A program made the position numbers and the translations under genes. From contig NC_073745.1 in assembly GCF_029784135.1 (NCBI RefSeq), positions 40,814,420 through 40,878,419 of the forward strand: a stretch of 64,000 nucleotides of DNA. The letters run 5' to 3'. Below are positions 50,912 to 62,699 of this stretch, one piece after another. The notes under the pieces are model-generated. The model was not told the DNA's origin and made no database searches. It saw nothing but the letters and a program-made list of their open reading frames with translations. Each line of letters begins with the position of its first letter. Within the stretch, counting starts at the first letter, position 1. The DNA is from Toxorhynchites rutilus septentrionalis. Taxonomy: Eukaryota; Arthropoda; Insecta; Diptera; Culicidae.

Positions 50912-53900
50912 ATGGGGAAGAAGATGAAGGCAAACCTTCAATTCCGAGAGGCTGTTATCGGATTCGTATACCGGACCGAAAAGTTTGTTAAGAACTACGA
51001 CGCTGACACCGACGTCCACCAACTGCAAGAACGGATAGCAAAACTGGATGAGAAGTGGAGCGAATTTGAAAGCGTCCAAGGTGACATTGAGGAATTGGAG
51101 GAGGATGAAAATAACATGGCGGCCCATGAGCAGTTTCGAGCGGATTTCGAGGAGCTGTTTTTTAAGGTAAAGGCAGGGTTGAGGTCCAAGCTACCATTCT
51201 CTCCACCCTCTCTCACCGCTACTTCTTCCATTAGAGATAGGAATGTGGGTGCATGTACTGGCATTCGCTTGCCCAAGATCAGCTTGCCAGAGTTCAGTGG
51301 GGAATACGATAAATGGCTGCCATTCTTTGATACTTTCCGATCATTGATTCATGAAAACACGGATTTAAATCAGATCCAAAAATTTCATCATTTGCGAGCG
51401 TCTCTAAGGGGTGAAGCACTTAAGGTGGTTGATTCTTTCCAAATGAGCGAAGCTAGTTATGGGGTCGCCTGGTTCGCCTTGGTGAAACGTTATTCGAATA
51501 AATACCTTCAGAAGAAACGCCATGTAAACGCGATGTTGCAATACCCGAAAGTGAAGAAGAGGTCGGCAAATGGAATACACGAGTTAATTGAATGCTTCGA
51601 TCGACATACGAAAATTCTCGATCAACTGGGAGAAATTACTACGGACTGGGGAGCGATGTTGATGCAGCTGTTGGTGTCGAAACTTGACGATGAGTCGCTG
51701 AAGGACTGGGAGGAGCGTGCGGTCAAGAAAGACGATCCTGTTTTCGCAGATGTTATGGAGTTTCTTGAAGGACAGACGCGGATTCTGGATGCTGTAGCGG
51801 TCGATCGACGTTCGGAGAATCTGCCATCACATTTCTCCACCTTCTCCAGTTTCAAGAAATCGGGTTCCAAATTTTATGTGCATGCAACCACGGACACTCC
51901 CTCGATGCAGTGTCTTCAATGCAACGGTCGACATTACATCACAAGCTGTCCTGCATTTGGCCAGATGTCATTAGAGAAACGTTTCCAAGTAGTCAACTCT
52001 AAGAAGCTGTGCAGTAACTGTTTGAAACAAGGTCATTTGTATCGTGACTGCACTGCGCGTTTCCGTTGTCGCACTTGTAGCAAGAAACACCATTCTCTTC
52101 TCCACCCTGGAATAGACGCGGCGGTTTTCACTCCAACTGTTAATCCAACTACGCAGGTACCGTCTTCGAATCGGCAACAAACAAGCCCTTTCACATATGT
52201 GGTTTCAACAGACGATTCTTTTCAAACGGTGCAGAGTTCAGTGGCCTCAATTTTCGCTTCCAACGTCGCGACAGAACATAGAGAGTATCATGTCTTCCTT
52301 TCCACGGTACTGGTGTCGGTAAAGGACTGCAACGGGCGGTCACATCTGGCAAGGGCGCTTTTGGACAGTGGGTCACAGGCAAATCTTATCTCGGATCGTC
52401 TGTGTCAGATTCTCAAGTTACCTCGGAAAGGAGTTAGTGTGCCGATTTCTGGTATTGGTAGTTCTACTTTTCGAGTTTCACATTCCGTGTCGACGACGAT
52501 TTCATCTCGAATAAGCGATTACTCAGTACCGATGGAATTCTTTGTAATGAAGAAAGTGACTGAGGACCAACCATCAGCGACTATCCCCATTGGAGACTGG
52601 AATCTTCCAACCGACTTCGAGTTAGCTGATCCAGGGTTCAACAAACGTGGTGCGATTGACCTTCTTCTCGGATTGGAATATTTTTACGAGTTCCTACAGC
52701 TCAATGGTGGCCGGGTTCAGATCCAGCGTATAGGCAACGGTCTTCTGCTATTCGTCAACACGGTATTCGGGTGGGTTGCGGCAGGAAAGGTTAACTTAGG
52801 TCGAATGAATCCAGTTCCCGTTTGTCATGTGGCAGTTGACAACTCATTGGAGCAGAAGATCGAGCGATTCTGGACTATTGAGGAGATTCAGGACGTTCCA
52901 CGGCTAACACAAGAAGAAATCGATTGCGAAAATCATTATATAGTCACGTTTTCGCGTGACACCGAAGGACGATATGTGGTTCGGCTCCCAAAACGATTGG
53001 GTTTCGAAAAGATGATCGGAGACTCAAGAGAAATGGCGGTACGGCGATTGATTCAGCTGGAGAGGCGTTTTAAGCGGGATGAAGATTTGCATAAGCGGTA
53101 CAGTGACTCCATACGAGACTACTTGATCAACGGGCACATGGTATTGGTCGAAGATGTGGAGGAACGGTCTGAGCATCGGCTCGTGTGTTACTTGCCACAT
53201 CATCCGGTCGTCAAGGAGACCAGCATGACAACAAAGATTCGACCAGTGTTCGATGGATCAGCCAAGTCAACCAGTAATTATTCCCTTAACAATGCACTAA
53301 TGACGGGACCGGTTATTCAGGATCAACTTATTGATCTGATCTTACGTTTCCGCAAGCACAAGGTAGCGTTAGTCGCAGACATCGAAAAGATGTACCTACA
53401 GGTGAAGGTGCATTCGGATGACTGTCCACTCCAACGCATTCTCTGGCGGTACTCTCCATCCGATCCGATAAAGACTTACGAGTTACAACGGGTAACATTT
53501 GGTTTGGCGCCCTCTTCTTTCCTCGCTACTCGATCACTCCAGCAGTTGGCGGAAGATGAAGGCGATGCGTTTCCACGAGCGAAAGCGGCGCTCGTCGACG
53601 ATTTCTATATAGACGATTACATCGGAGGCGCTGATTCTATGGAAGAAGCGGTATTACTGAGACAGGAACTTGAGCAGTTGTTACCAAAAGGTGGTTTTCG
53701 ATTGCGCAAATGGAATTCCAGTACGGAAGGCGTGCTGGAAGGCGTATCTGCAGAAGATTTAGGAACGCAAACTACATTGGTGCTCGACAAGGAAGAGCAA
53801 GTGAAGGCGCTAGGGGTCATTTGGAAACCGGGGCCGGATGTACTTGGTATCGACGTCTCCACATCTAGCATAATCGGCTGCTGGACTAGGCGACAGGTGT

Positions 53901-56270
53901 ATTCGGTCATTGCACGACTTTTCGACCCACTCGGACTCATTGGTCCAGTCATAACATGGGCCAAGGTTCGGATGCAGCAGCTCTGGGTGGCTACCCAAGA
54001 TTGGGACGAGCCACTTTCACAGGAATTAACGGAACGGTGGGCTCAATTCTACGAACAACTTCCTCTCCTCTCTAATGTGAAGGTGAATCGTTTCGCCTTC
54101 TGCTCGCAGCCATACCTGGTGCAGTTTCACATCTTCTCAGATGCATCGGAGGCGGCGTATGGGGCGTGTATTTATGCTCGAACGATTAGTCAAACGGGAC
54201 TGATCAAGGTGGAGTTATTGTCATCAAAATCATGACCAGCACCGCTGAAAAGGGTCAGCATCGCAAGGTTGGAGCTCTGCGGGGCGTTGCTCGCAGCGAA
54301 ACTCTACCAAAAAGTACGACATGCGCTAAAGATGGACGACACTGAAGCTTGGTTTTGGTCTGATTCGACGGTGGTCCTTTGCTGGTTGAGATCACCATCC
54401 TATGTCTGGCCGACGTACGTTGCGAACCGTGTCTCACAAATCCAGGAATGGACGAAAGGTCATCGATGGAATCACGTCAAGGGGACGGAGAATCCAGCCG
54501 ATCTCGTGTCACGAGGAGTCACACCGAAGGACTTTGTCGAACTGCAAAACTGGTTCCACGGTCCTGCTTGGTTATGGCTGCTGTACCAACACTGGAATAA
54601 TCCCAAACGGTATGAAGATCCACCGGAAGACCAATTAGAACGAAAACGGATCATTTTCACCGCTTTAACCACATCCACTAATCGACCGTATCTCATCGTA
54701 CTGGAAGTTACTTCGAGTAACAGCTCTATGTTTACGCTTCGCGCGGAAATGTCAGCGTCGACACAACGAAATTCCTGACATCTCTCACATCAGTGTCGCA
54801 GAACTGTAAGTCGCAAAACAAGTTTTGGTTCGTCAGGTGCAGCAGGAAGCGTTTGCTACAGAGCTTAAGGAGCTATCCAATCATCGCGTCGTCCCAGTCC
54901 GTTCACCGCTGAAACTCCTCAACCCGTTTCTCGATCAGCAAGGCGTACTCCGTGTTGGTGGCCGGCTTGAAGCCGCGAACGAATGTTTCCCGTAAGGCAC
55001 CCCATCATCATCCCTAGCAAACACTCGTTCTCGCGTCTTGTCGCTGTTGCATACCATCAGCTCTTCCTTCACGCTGGCCCACGTATGACGCTCGCACAAG
55101 TCCGCCAGGAATATTGGCCCCTGAATGGCATGTCTCTAGCAAGCTATACTTACCGGAATTGCATTCGCTGTTTCCGAAGCAACCCTGTCCCTGTCCCTCA
55201 ACCTCCCGGACAGCTTCCTCGTTCTCGAACACTTCCCGCTCGACCTTTTGCCACTACTGGCGTAGATTTCTGTGGACTAATCTACCTCAAACCCGTTCAC
55301 CGCAAAGCTGCAGCGCAGAAGGCCTACATCGCTGTTTTCGTCTGCTTCTGTACCAAAGCAGTTCACTTGGAGTTAGTGGGCGATTTGTTGACAGCTAAAT
55401 TCATCGCCGCTCTTCGTCGTTTCGTTGGAAAACGAGGCGTTCCTGCCGAAATCCAATCGGACAACGGGCTCAATTTCAAAGGAGCTAGCAACGAACTCCG
55501 AGCGTTATACGATCTGCTCAATGATTCCTCAAGCGCAACCACCATTAGCAACGAAGCAGCTCAGAATGGAATCGTGTGGAAATTCATTCCACCGAAAGCT
55601 CCAAACTTCGGTGGTCTTTGGGAAGCCGCCGTCAAATCCGCTAAGTCATCTCTGGTGAAACTTATCGGACAACGTCGGCTGTCGTTCGAGGATTTGACCA
55701 CCGTTCTTGGTCAGGTTGAAGCGGTAATGAATTCTCGCCCTTTGACACCCCTTTCCGAGGACCCCGACGAATTGGATGTCCTGACCCCGGGTCATTTTCT
55801 CACCGGATCTTCGCTGTTGGCGATTCCAGATCTGGACTATACAGGCGTTCCAACCAATAGGCTCGAACACTACCAACAACTTCAACAGCTCATCCAGCAG
55901 CACTAGAAGCGTTGGCGAAGGGAGTACATCTAGCAACTCCATAACGTCAACCAGCGTGCCTTTCCACCGATCAAACTGAAGGTCGGACAGATGGTCGTCC
56001 TGAAGGAGGATGACAAAGCACCGTACTCTTGGCCCCTCGGCCGTATCACTGAAGTCCACCCTGGCCCGGACGGAGTGGTCAGAGTAGTGACTCTGAGGAC
56101 ATCGCAAGGGATATACAAACGGCCGGCGTCTCGTGTTTGCCTGTTGCCGTTTGAGAAGAACTCGAGAGGGCAACCATCAACCTCCTGCCTCCTGCAGTCA
56201 ACCAGTGGAACCCCGAGGGACGTGACGTCACCTACTCACAACTATGAAGCACAAGGACATAACAAGTGAT
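50912..56270 (+). pseudogene. BEL/Pao gag-pol polyprotein, broken
   Basis: ATG 50,912 (MGKKMKANLQFREAV) opens 1,107 codons. Gag core with LPEFSGEYDKW near residue 133; knuckles CLQCNGRHYITSC (~333) and CSNCLKQGHLYRDC; protease with LLDSGSQANL (~483); RT with VADIEKMYLQV (~821) and YIDD (~898); RNase H starts FSDASEAAYGA (~1075). TGA at 54,233 interrupts RNase H, whose frame continues to 54,778. Another frame covers ~54,815-54,995, and integrase reads from 54,983: HHCC region, GVDFCG, QSDNGLNFKGA and WEAAVKSAK for the DDE residues. TAG at 55,904 and 55,931 break the integrase tail. Reverse transcription and integration would not be possible from this copy. Confidence 0.85.
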
Positions 56271-56332
56271 GAAGATAAAATGAATTGTAATATAGATTTA
56301 GTAAATCCTCATGCGGATTTAGGTGGCCGGCA

Positions 56333-56608
56333 TGTTCACGCACATCAAATGCCGCGCGTGAATTCAATGTAATGCTCCTTCCGAGCACCCGCGTTAAAAT
56401 ATTACTAAGCAAGCTATGTTTTTTTTTTCTGTTGTATAGTATCCATAGAAATAGTAAAATCATTCGGAAAAAGATAGCCAACCGCGTCGGTCGCTTTAAA
56501 AAATTGTGTAGAAAATAAATTACTTCGAGAAAATTGCTTCGTTTTTGAGTGCGTGTACTGAAGAAGGAAGAATCGAAATTGGTGAACCCAGACCCTCTGA
56601 CCATCAAA
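56333..56608 (+). repeat. 3' LTR of the BEL/Pao element, 3'-truncated
   Basis: Nearly identical to the 5' LTR from TGTTCACG to CCATCAAA, with a few substitutions and a longer T-run (TTTTTTTTT at ~56,419). The last ~20 bp present in the 5' LTR (to GGGTCCGAACA) are missing. Low divergence implies a fairly recent insertion. Confidence 0.85.
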
Positions 56609-57224
56609 AAATTAAAGTACTAAAAAAATCTTGAAATATTGATTTTTTAGGTATTTGGAGATTCAGTAATGCTTTAATTCGTATTTAAATGTGTTCCTAC
56701 GCCTTTTATAGATATGTATGATTTTTTCAGGTAATAATAAGATAATTCTCCTATATGGTTCACTATAAGAGCTATAGTGAAAACATGAGTTTTTCTTTCT
56801 TTTCTCATTCTAAATAGGCTTGGAAATGAAAATTTGAGAAATACTCAAAGTACATCTACTATGGTGTACTGCAACAATTTATAACAAAATTCTATCACCC
56901 GCGTAAAAAAATCCTAGATGTATAGAATTCATTAGAGTTTTCAAAACTGTTTTTCGATGATTATTTATTGAACTATTTATTATCAAATACGAATTCGAAA
57001 TTTTTCGTTCATACAATAATATCTCAGTACTGAATGGTCCAAAACAACGTTATAGAAATCAAATGAAAGATAGTTGATAACGTTAATTGGATTTGCTATC
57101 TTTGAAAAAACAGAAAGAAATCGATTTCTCATTTCTTCCCGATATTTTTATCCACTTCATCTACATAAATTGAAATACAAATTTCTCTGTAAAATATTCC
57201 GTGTAAATCCATGTAAATTATGCT
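56609..57224. other. AT-rich, nothing recognised
   Basis: No supported gene or repeat. Confidence 0.35.
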
Positions 57225-57450
57225 TTAAAGAGATTTCTTTTCTCCGTCACGATCAAGAAAAAAAAAATTATGTGGAAAGATGAATGATTCAATTCGCTTT
57301 CTAATGAGCATGATTTTGAAGGTTGTTACTTGATAAACAATCAATTTATTTCAATTAAAATAATTCATTATTCATTAAATCTAGCAAGACGTTGAACAGA
57401 AACTTGCACGCAACAAAAACTTTCATCCGCTAATTTCACACAAGTCCGTA
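57225..57450. repeat. Dispersed repeat, inverted partner at 46.0 kb
   Basis: Reverse-complement match of 46,011-46,260 (see there). Confidence 0.65.
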
Positions 57451-57589
57451 AAGAAGGAACGCGAAAACGAGAATTCTCGTGAGCGGTCCGGAAAATGTTA
57501 AGAGCGCTTCCTTCAATTTTCGGCCGTACTAATCGTCTCAGCCGGTAGCCTGCGCATAATTTAGTGACCGAATTTGAGTCTAAAAGAGA

Positions 57590-57790
57590 AAATAGCCGCA
57601 AGAATTGGGCATCTTCCAAACTTCATTGTGGCGTATTTTGCAAAAAGATCAAGTTGACTCAAGAATTAAAGCCACTTGACCATATGAATTGCGGAAATTT
57701 CTTTGATTGGGTTCTGTCGAATCTTGAGAAAATTATGATTTTCATCACAAAAACGTCTTCAACGATTACTCTCATTTTCTGCTAAATGAT
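57590..57790 (+). pseudogene. Mariner transposase fragment
   Basis: Reads KLTQELKPLDHMNCGNF and later FITKTSSTI, the same segment as ELKPLDHQKPRMFVNW in the 9.2-kb transposase, with frameshifts and stops. Orientation plus. Only ~60 codons remain. Confidence 0.65.
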
Positions 57791-57817
57791 TTTGTCAGCT
57801 TGAAAAAAATGCTATAG

Positions 57818-58169
57818 CAGCCATTCCATGCCAAACCGATATAGTGGTTCTCAGATTTTCGTGAAAAGTGACAATTTTCTTCTTTATCGCAAAATATTAG
57901 ACCTGTATTATTTTTATTTTTTCGTAAGGGTGACCAGGTTAGCTCATTGGCTTCAATTTGATATGTCGACCATCTAAATCGGATCTGTGGTTTAAAAGTT
58001 TTGGGAAAAATTGGAAAACATTAATTTTTTGGAACACCCTTAAATGGAAATGAGCACCCTAATACAAAATTTGATAAAGAACGGGTCTAATGATTTGCGA
58101 TAAAAAAGAAAATTGCCATTTTTGACGAGAATCTGGGAACCACTATATTGGTTTGGCATGGAATGGCTG
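57818..58169. mobile_element. MITE with ~75-bp TIRs, CAGCCATTCC termini
   Basis: 352 bp. CAGCCATTCCATGCCAAACC (57,818) is inverted at 58,169, and the pairing extends ~75 bp inward with few mismatches. ATAG flanks both sides (57,814-57,817 and 58,170-58,173). No ORF. Confidence 0.82.
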
Positions 58170-58259
58170 ATAGGTCAGATGCAAACCAACAGGTGCATCA
58201 AGAAAAACCATTGCATCCGCAAAAAAATATTGTTTAAATTGCCGGATGAGTGATTGGAC

Positions 58260-58620
58260 CGTATTTGTTTATATTATCGCGGCTGCATAAATTGCCCGTT
58301 ATTGACAATACGGGTGGGTAACTACAGGAATGAACAGAACAAATCTATGGAAAAAAAATGAGAATGCTTCCATTATTGCTCAGTTTAAACCATTCACTTA
58401 CAAGGGAATTGTAATGTATAAATAAATAAATAATAAAAATAAATTGCTATGAATTATAAAGAATTTCCGATTTGATTTGTATGCAGATTTTCAAAATCCG
58501 TTCGCAGCTAAAATAGTTATTAACATTAACATTGTTCCATAAAAACATGACTTGTTTTCTGATTTGAACCCTTACTGAAAAGCGTAGTCCTATGCGGAAG
58601 GTAGTGATAGTTCAACGCAA
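58260..58620. repeat. GACGTAG-palindrome repeat, copy at 58.3 kb
   Basis: Shares AGTTATTAAC, ATGACTTGTTTTCTGATTT and a degraded palindrome (GCGTAGTCCTATGC, 58,582-58,595) with the 7.2-7.5 kb copy, same orientation. Confidence 0.6.
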
Positions 58621-60427
58621 ACTGGCGTTCTGAGGTGAACAAAGTCAACTAGGTCGCTGCCCAAAACTTAATAGCTGGTGTTGAGCGGAAGGCTAAGAAT
58701 ATGCTATAAGTTGAACTTATTACTTGCATACAGATTTTCTAAAAAAATACTGGAATGAAAGGATTGTTTTTAAATCAAAAATACAGATTTTATTATGCCA
58801 TCTGACATAATAAATGAAACCATGGGGTAGTAGAGGAACTTCGTCGTCTCAATGTAGTATTACTAGCGAAAATCACGTCTTAACAGTATTTTAAGTGGTG
58901 AATCTGAGAATACGTATGGTCCAGCACAAATCTGAGAAACATTCTTTAACGAGAGAAGTCCCGTCCAAAACGGAAGTTGAACCTGTAACTCCCATGACGA
59001 CATGTGTGACGGCTACAACTCGACCATGATAATTAACTCATTTAGTGTGATATACTTTACAAGGGAAACCGAGCTGAGTTTAAAATATATATATTTTCAT
59101 TAATTCAAATTTATAATACTTCTGAAATTCGCCTTTGAACCGTGTTTTTTTTACAACTTTGCAATTGCAACTTTCATTCTTTAATTTACCGCACAGGGGC
59201 CAATATTTCTATTTTTTGTTGCAGTGTGTGTATGTGTACTCACTACGGTGGCTATTCTGGCTATCGGTTCGTGAAGGATTCCGCAGTTTTTACAACATGA
59301 AATTAAAAAACGAACTTTTCCTATATGTCTTGCTTCTATGGGATGTGTAAGTTTTTGTTTTCACAACGTTTATCTTGCTTTTTTCTGGCTATTCTTGGAA
59401 CGATTTACGCTGGAATGTGTGAGACAACATGTCGCGTTTTTATTTGTTTTGGCCATTACGATCTGGACTTAAAGTACGGAATGTGAGAAAATTGTGGTTG
59501 TGTGTGTTCTTTTACGTCTTCTGGCTTTCTCGACCCCAAATATTACACATTAGCTGGCTTATCCTGATGCTTAATTTAGTTTTGAAAAATGTAATAATAT
59601 TCTCTCGTATTTTAGTTTCTTTTTTTTTTTGCTAAACAATTTTGTACATATACATGAACTTTCACTGAGCAAAAGTTTCGTTTCTCCTCATTTGGGTGAC
59701 ATTGTAAACAAGGTAAATGATGAATGCTAGGGTGTAATTTGTTATCCTGCTATTCTGACTCTTTTTCTATTAGCAGTATTTATGTTGATGGCGAGAAAAG
59801 TGGTAGATTTTTTCGGATGAAATGATCACTTTTAGATTGTTGATGGATAACAAATATGGCCGACGTGTGAGAGGTTGTCGTGTTGTCAAATCGATTTGAA
59901 TCATGGCACTCGTGGGAGAATGGAAGGTGGGAATGGAATGGGGGAGCAGAAGTTGTCGACGGTTAGCATTTAAGGTTGGCACGTGTTAGTGGGACTTTAT
60001 GGCGGTGGTATGGGAGAGTATTTAGTACAATTTGTGGGTTTGTTTTGGCACATGATTTCACAAATTTCCCTAAGCCTCGACGGCCTTTGTTGTCGTAGAT
60101 GGGCTACTAAGCTTAAAAATAAACAAAAATAAATAACTTCCGTAAGGTGCTCTTGTCAGTCATCCTTGCTTTGCTTTTCCGTTAAGTGCGCACTTAACTA
60201 TTGTGCATTTTGCTAAAATGGAATTCCAGGATCAATGGCCATTACTTTATCAAATAAAATTGGAATGTACATGCTCTATCTCCTATGTTGAGTAATATTA
60301 AACAATAGTCTATCACAAAAGGGATTATGAAATATTAAACAATACTTTACGCTTAATACCTTCAATTGATTACAGTTAAATATATTGAGAACACCGAGAG
60401 ATAAAACGTGCAGACTTTCGAACTTTT
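58621..60427. other. Spacer downstream of TfAP-2, no gene
   Basis: T-rich; small ORFs at 59,135-59,350 and 59,429-59,635 (+) have no domain. Part of it may be long 3' UTR of TfAP-2 on the minus strand. Confidence 0.35.
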
Positions 60428-60433
60428 TTTTAT
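60428..60433 (-). terminator. Possible TfAP-2 poly(A) signal
   Basis: TTTATT on the plus strand, i.e. AATAAA on the minus strand, ~290 nt past the TfAP-2 stop. Position is plausible, unproven. Confidence 0.35.
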
Positions 60434-60719
60434 TTGCTTGCGCGGTGACCAATAATAATTAATCATAATCAATCTAGTTTTTTGAAATCTCATAATGTAA
60501 CTTTTCCTCCTACGCTACTTGCGTTGTGTGCTTTTTTTTTCTTTATACATCACAATTTTTGCGTTTACTTTATACAAAGTGAGGGAACAACGGTTGACGT
60601 TTGAAACGCCCGTCGTTATATTTTTTCTAATTGATTTTAGCATTATTCATCCGTAACTTCGGCGAGTTTGTGCGGGACTAAAATCGCTCCACTTTAGTGA
60701 ACAGGTAATTTTATAACTG

Positions 60720-61748
60720 TCATTTTTTATCGCTGTCCATTTTGTTCTTGTCTAGCGAAGATGTGACCATGCTGCCGCCATTACCCGGGTACATCTTGTC
60801 CAGATGCTTGATGGATTCGTTGAGGAAGTTCTGTTGGTGGAAATCGAAATGGAAAAACGGTGTGTTAAGAGATGCTAGGAGTGAGTTTTGAAAGATTGAG
60901 AATGTACCTGAATTGCGGTCAGTGCCGCCACGATAGCGGGTGACCCGAACCCGTGTGAGATTAGCGAAAAATGTGTCAGATGTCGTTGTATTGAGGGATC
61001 CAAAATGTGTTGTGGTCTGGTATTGCAGAGAGGAGAGCGGTCTTGATTCAAGAGGTCCATTAGTTCTTTCGTAATCTGTGGAAGAGAACAACAACGGCAA
61101 ATTAGTAACTCGCTTAAAATTTTGACCTTCAATCAATAATACCTGTTTCGTGTTGAGCAAAAGTTCCTTCCTCCGGTACGACTCCTGTGGCTCCGAATAC
61201 TGACGGGATAGATATTCGGCTACTTGGCGCGCTGGAAATTCAGTTTCGCAGACATAGCCAAAGTCACGCGCGAGATGGATTGCCTCGCCTTCCACGAGTG
61301 ATGTGAGCAGTGTGACATTGGCAGCCTTGCGTCGTCCTGCCGGCAGGTTGAGGCCAATTTTCTCCAACTTTTCTCTCAGCAGTCGACCGCCGTTTTTACT
61401 CTTCGCTCTGTAAATGTGTGTGTGTGGAAAAAGAGAATTATTTTCGTGATTTTTCCTGCGCTTGTCTAATTTGAATCGCGAGTGCAAAGGTTGACGAGTG
61501 CGGAGTTTTTAATTGATCACATTTTAATGAGTTTGATGAAATCCCTTACCTTCTGAGGACACCACCCAGCAGTGACGCATTAAGACACTCGGGAGGCGCC
61601 AGGCGACGCTGCACTTCCGCTACTGTCACTTTGTATTTCGATGTGCTAGAAAGCAAACTCAGTCGCCCAGGAACGGAGCAGAACACGTCTGATGGAGAGC
61701 CGATATTGATTTGACTACTATCCTTCTTTATATCCGAGATGGGAAAAT
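60720..61748 (-). CDS. TfAP-2: Transcription factor AP-2, 3' exons (partial)
   Basis: Sequence-specific nuclear regulator of development; the C-terminal basic helix-span-helix binds GCCN3GGC-type sites as a dimer. Exons on the minus strand: 61,748-61,550, 61,407-61,143, 61,075-60,908, 60,830-60,720, with GT/AG ends and matching phases ([15 protein letters not shown] across the first junction). Readable: [80 protein letters not shown], then RSPL and [20 protein letters not shown]; ends KMDSDKK before TGA (60,720). All are hallmark AP-2 segments. Exons for the N-terminal activation region lie beyond the right edge. The first intron shown (61,749 onward, at least 2.2 kb) holds a SINE and repeats. 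Frame intact, probably functional. Confidence 0.95.
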
Positions 61749-61863
61749 CTGTAAATGGAAATGATAATAGTCCTCATCATTTGTTTGTAATAAAATAATT
61801 TGTACTCGGTATTGATCAGACAAAAACTAGTAAATCGAATATACATTTTTTGCTTTCACTTTT

Positions 61864-61961
61864 GACGTAGGACCATGTCTAACAGGATTATATGGGGGGG
61901 TAAAATGAGAATATGAACACTGAACATGTAGTAAAAAATGAATGCTTATAACTCGGGAATT
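61864..61961. repeat. GACGTAG-palindrome repeat, left half
   Basis: GACGTAGGACCATGTC at 61,864-61,879, then AACAGGATTATATGGGGG and GAACACTGAACATGTAG, as at 28,769-28,850. The element continues after the SINE at 62,451. Lies in the TfAP-2 intron. Confidence 0.65.
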
Positions 61962-62450
61962 CAGGGGGCCTCCGTAGCCACATTGGTTGCGCGTTCGCTT
62001 AGTAAGCGATCGATCGTGAGTTCGAAACTCAGGGCCCTCATTGACCATCTTTGTGTTGTTACAGAATAACTACGTCCACGCAACAATCATCAGCGATGGA
62101 GATCGATCCACGGTCGAAATATGATCGATTCATCCATACAACTGCTCTGCTCTGCAAGACACATCGGGCTGCTGTTCTATAAATAACTCAACAATGATCA
62201 ATCAACTGTCTCCGCTGTCCGGTCTAACTGGATAATGGAAGAACAGATAGAAAACTCTTACGCCTAAATGGCTGCTACTGTGTAAATGTGTACCATATGG
62301 AATGGTATAGAAGGGAATACTCTAACGCCGAAAAATGGCAACTGTGTAATGTGCTAATTATAGATATGATAAATATGTGACATGTACACGATTAAAATTC
62401 GGCTCTGTTACAACTAAAAAAATGCCAATAAATAAAAGGGGCAAAAAAAA
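61962..62450 (+). mobile_element. tRNA-derived SINE (~490 bp) in the TfAP-2 intron
   Basis: Begins GGGGGCCTCCGTAGCCACATT after a few bases, with an A-box-like TAGCCACATTGG and a B-box-like GTGAGTTCGAAACTC at ~62,017; ends in AAATAAAAGGGGCAAAAAAAA. ACTCGGGAATT flanks it exactly on both sides (61,951-61,961 and 62,451-62,461). It is longer than the two SINEs near 10-11 kb and unrelated in sequence beyond the promoter boxes; a Feilai-like mosquito SINE is possible but not verified. Confidence 0.82.
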
Positions 62451-62560
62451 ACTCGGGAATTTCTTAATAGATCGCAAAGATGTTTGCATCATTCGATAGG
62501 AACTATTTCTACGCATTTATCACAATAACAGCGGAACATAATTTGAATACAAATGAAACA
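62451..62560. repeat. GACGTAG-palindrome repeat, right half
   Basis: TTTCTTAATAGATCGCAAAG continues the repeat split by the SINE; compare 28,870-28,950. Confidence 0.6.
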
Positions 62561-62699
62561 TTGAATCGTAAACCACACACTCTCATTGTGATTCTACAGC
62601 CAGTCGATTCAAAAAAAATTGGCAGTTGCTTTCCGAAAACATAATTCATTTTCTAACCGCGAAGCAGAGTTATACGCTAAGGCCATCGTTCTGATATAA

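Larger units (their letters stand above)
49992..56608 (+). mobile_element. BEL/Pao LTR retrotransposon
   Basis: Two LTRs in direct orientation enclose gag-pol in the order gag, protease, RT, RNase H, integrase. The assignment to BEL/Pao rests on the gag-pol protein motifs (RT with YIDD, integrase end, zinc knuckles) and on the gene order. No 5-bp target duplication is visible because the right LTR lacks its last ~20 bp. Confidence 0.88.

Noticed and set aside
61962..62050. A true tRNA gene at 61.97 kb (and at 10.3 and 11.2 kb)
   Set aside because: Only the A and B boxes fit; cloverleaf arms do not close, and A-rich tails with target duplications show SINEs.
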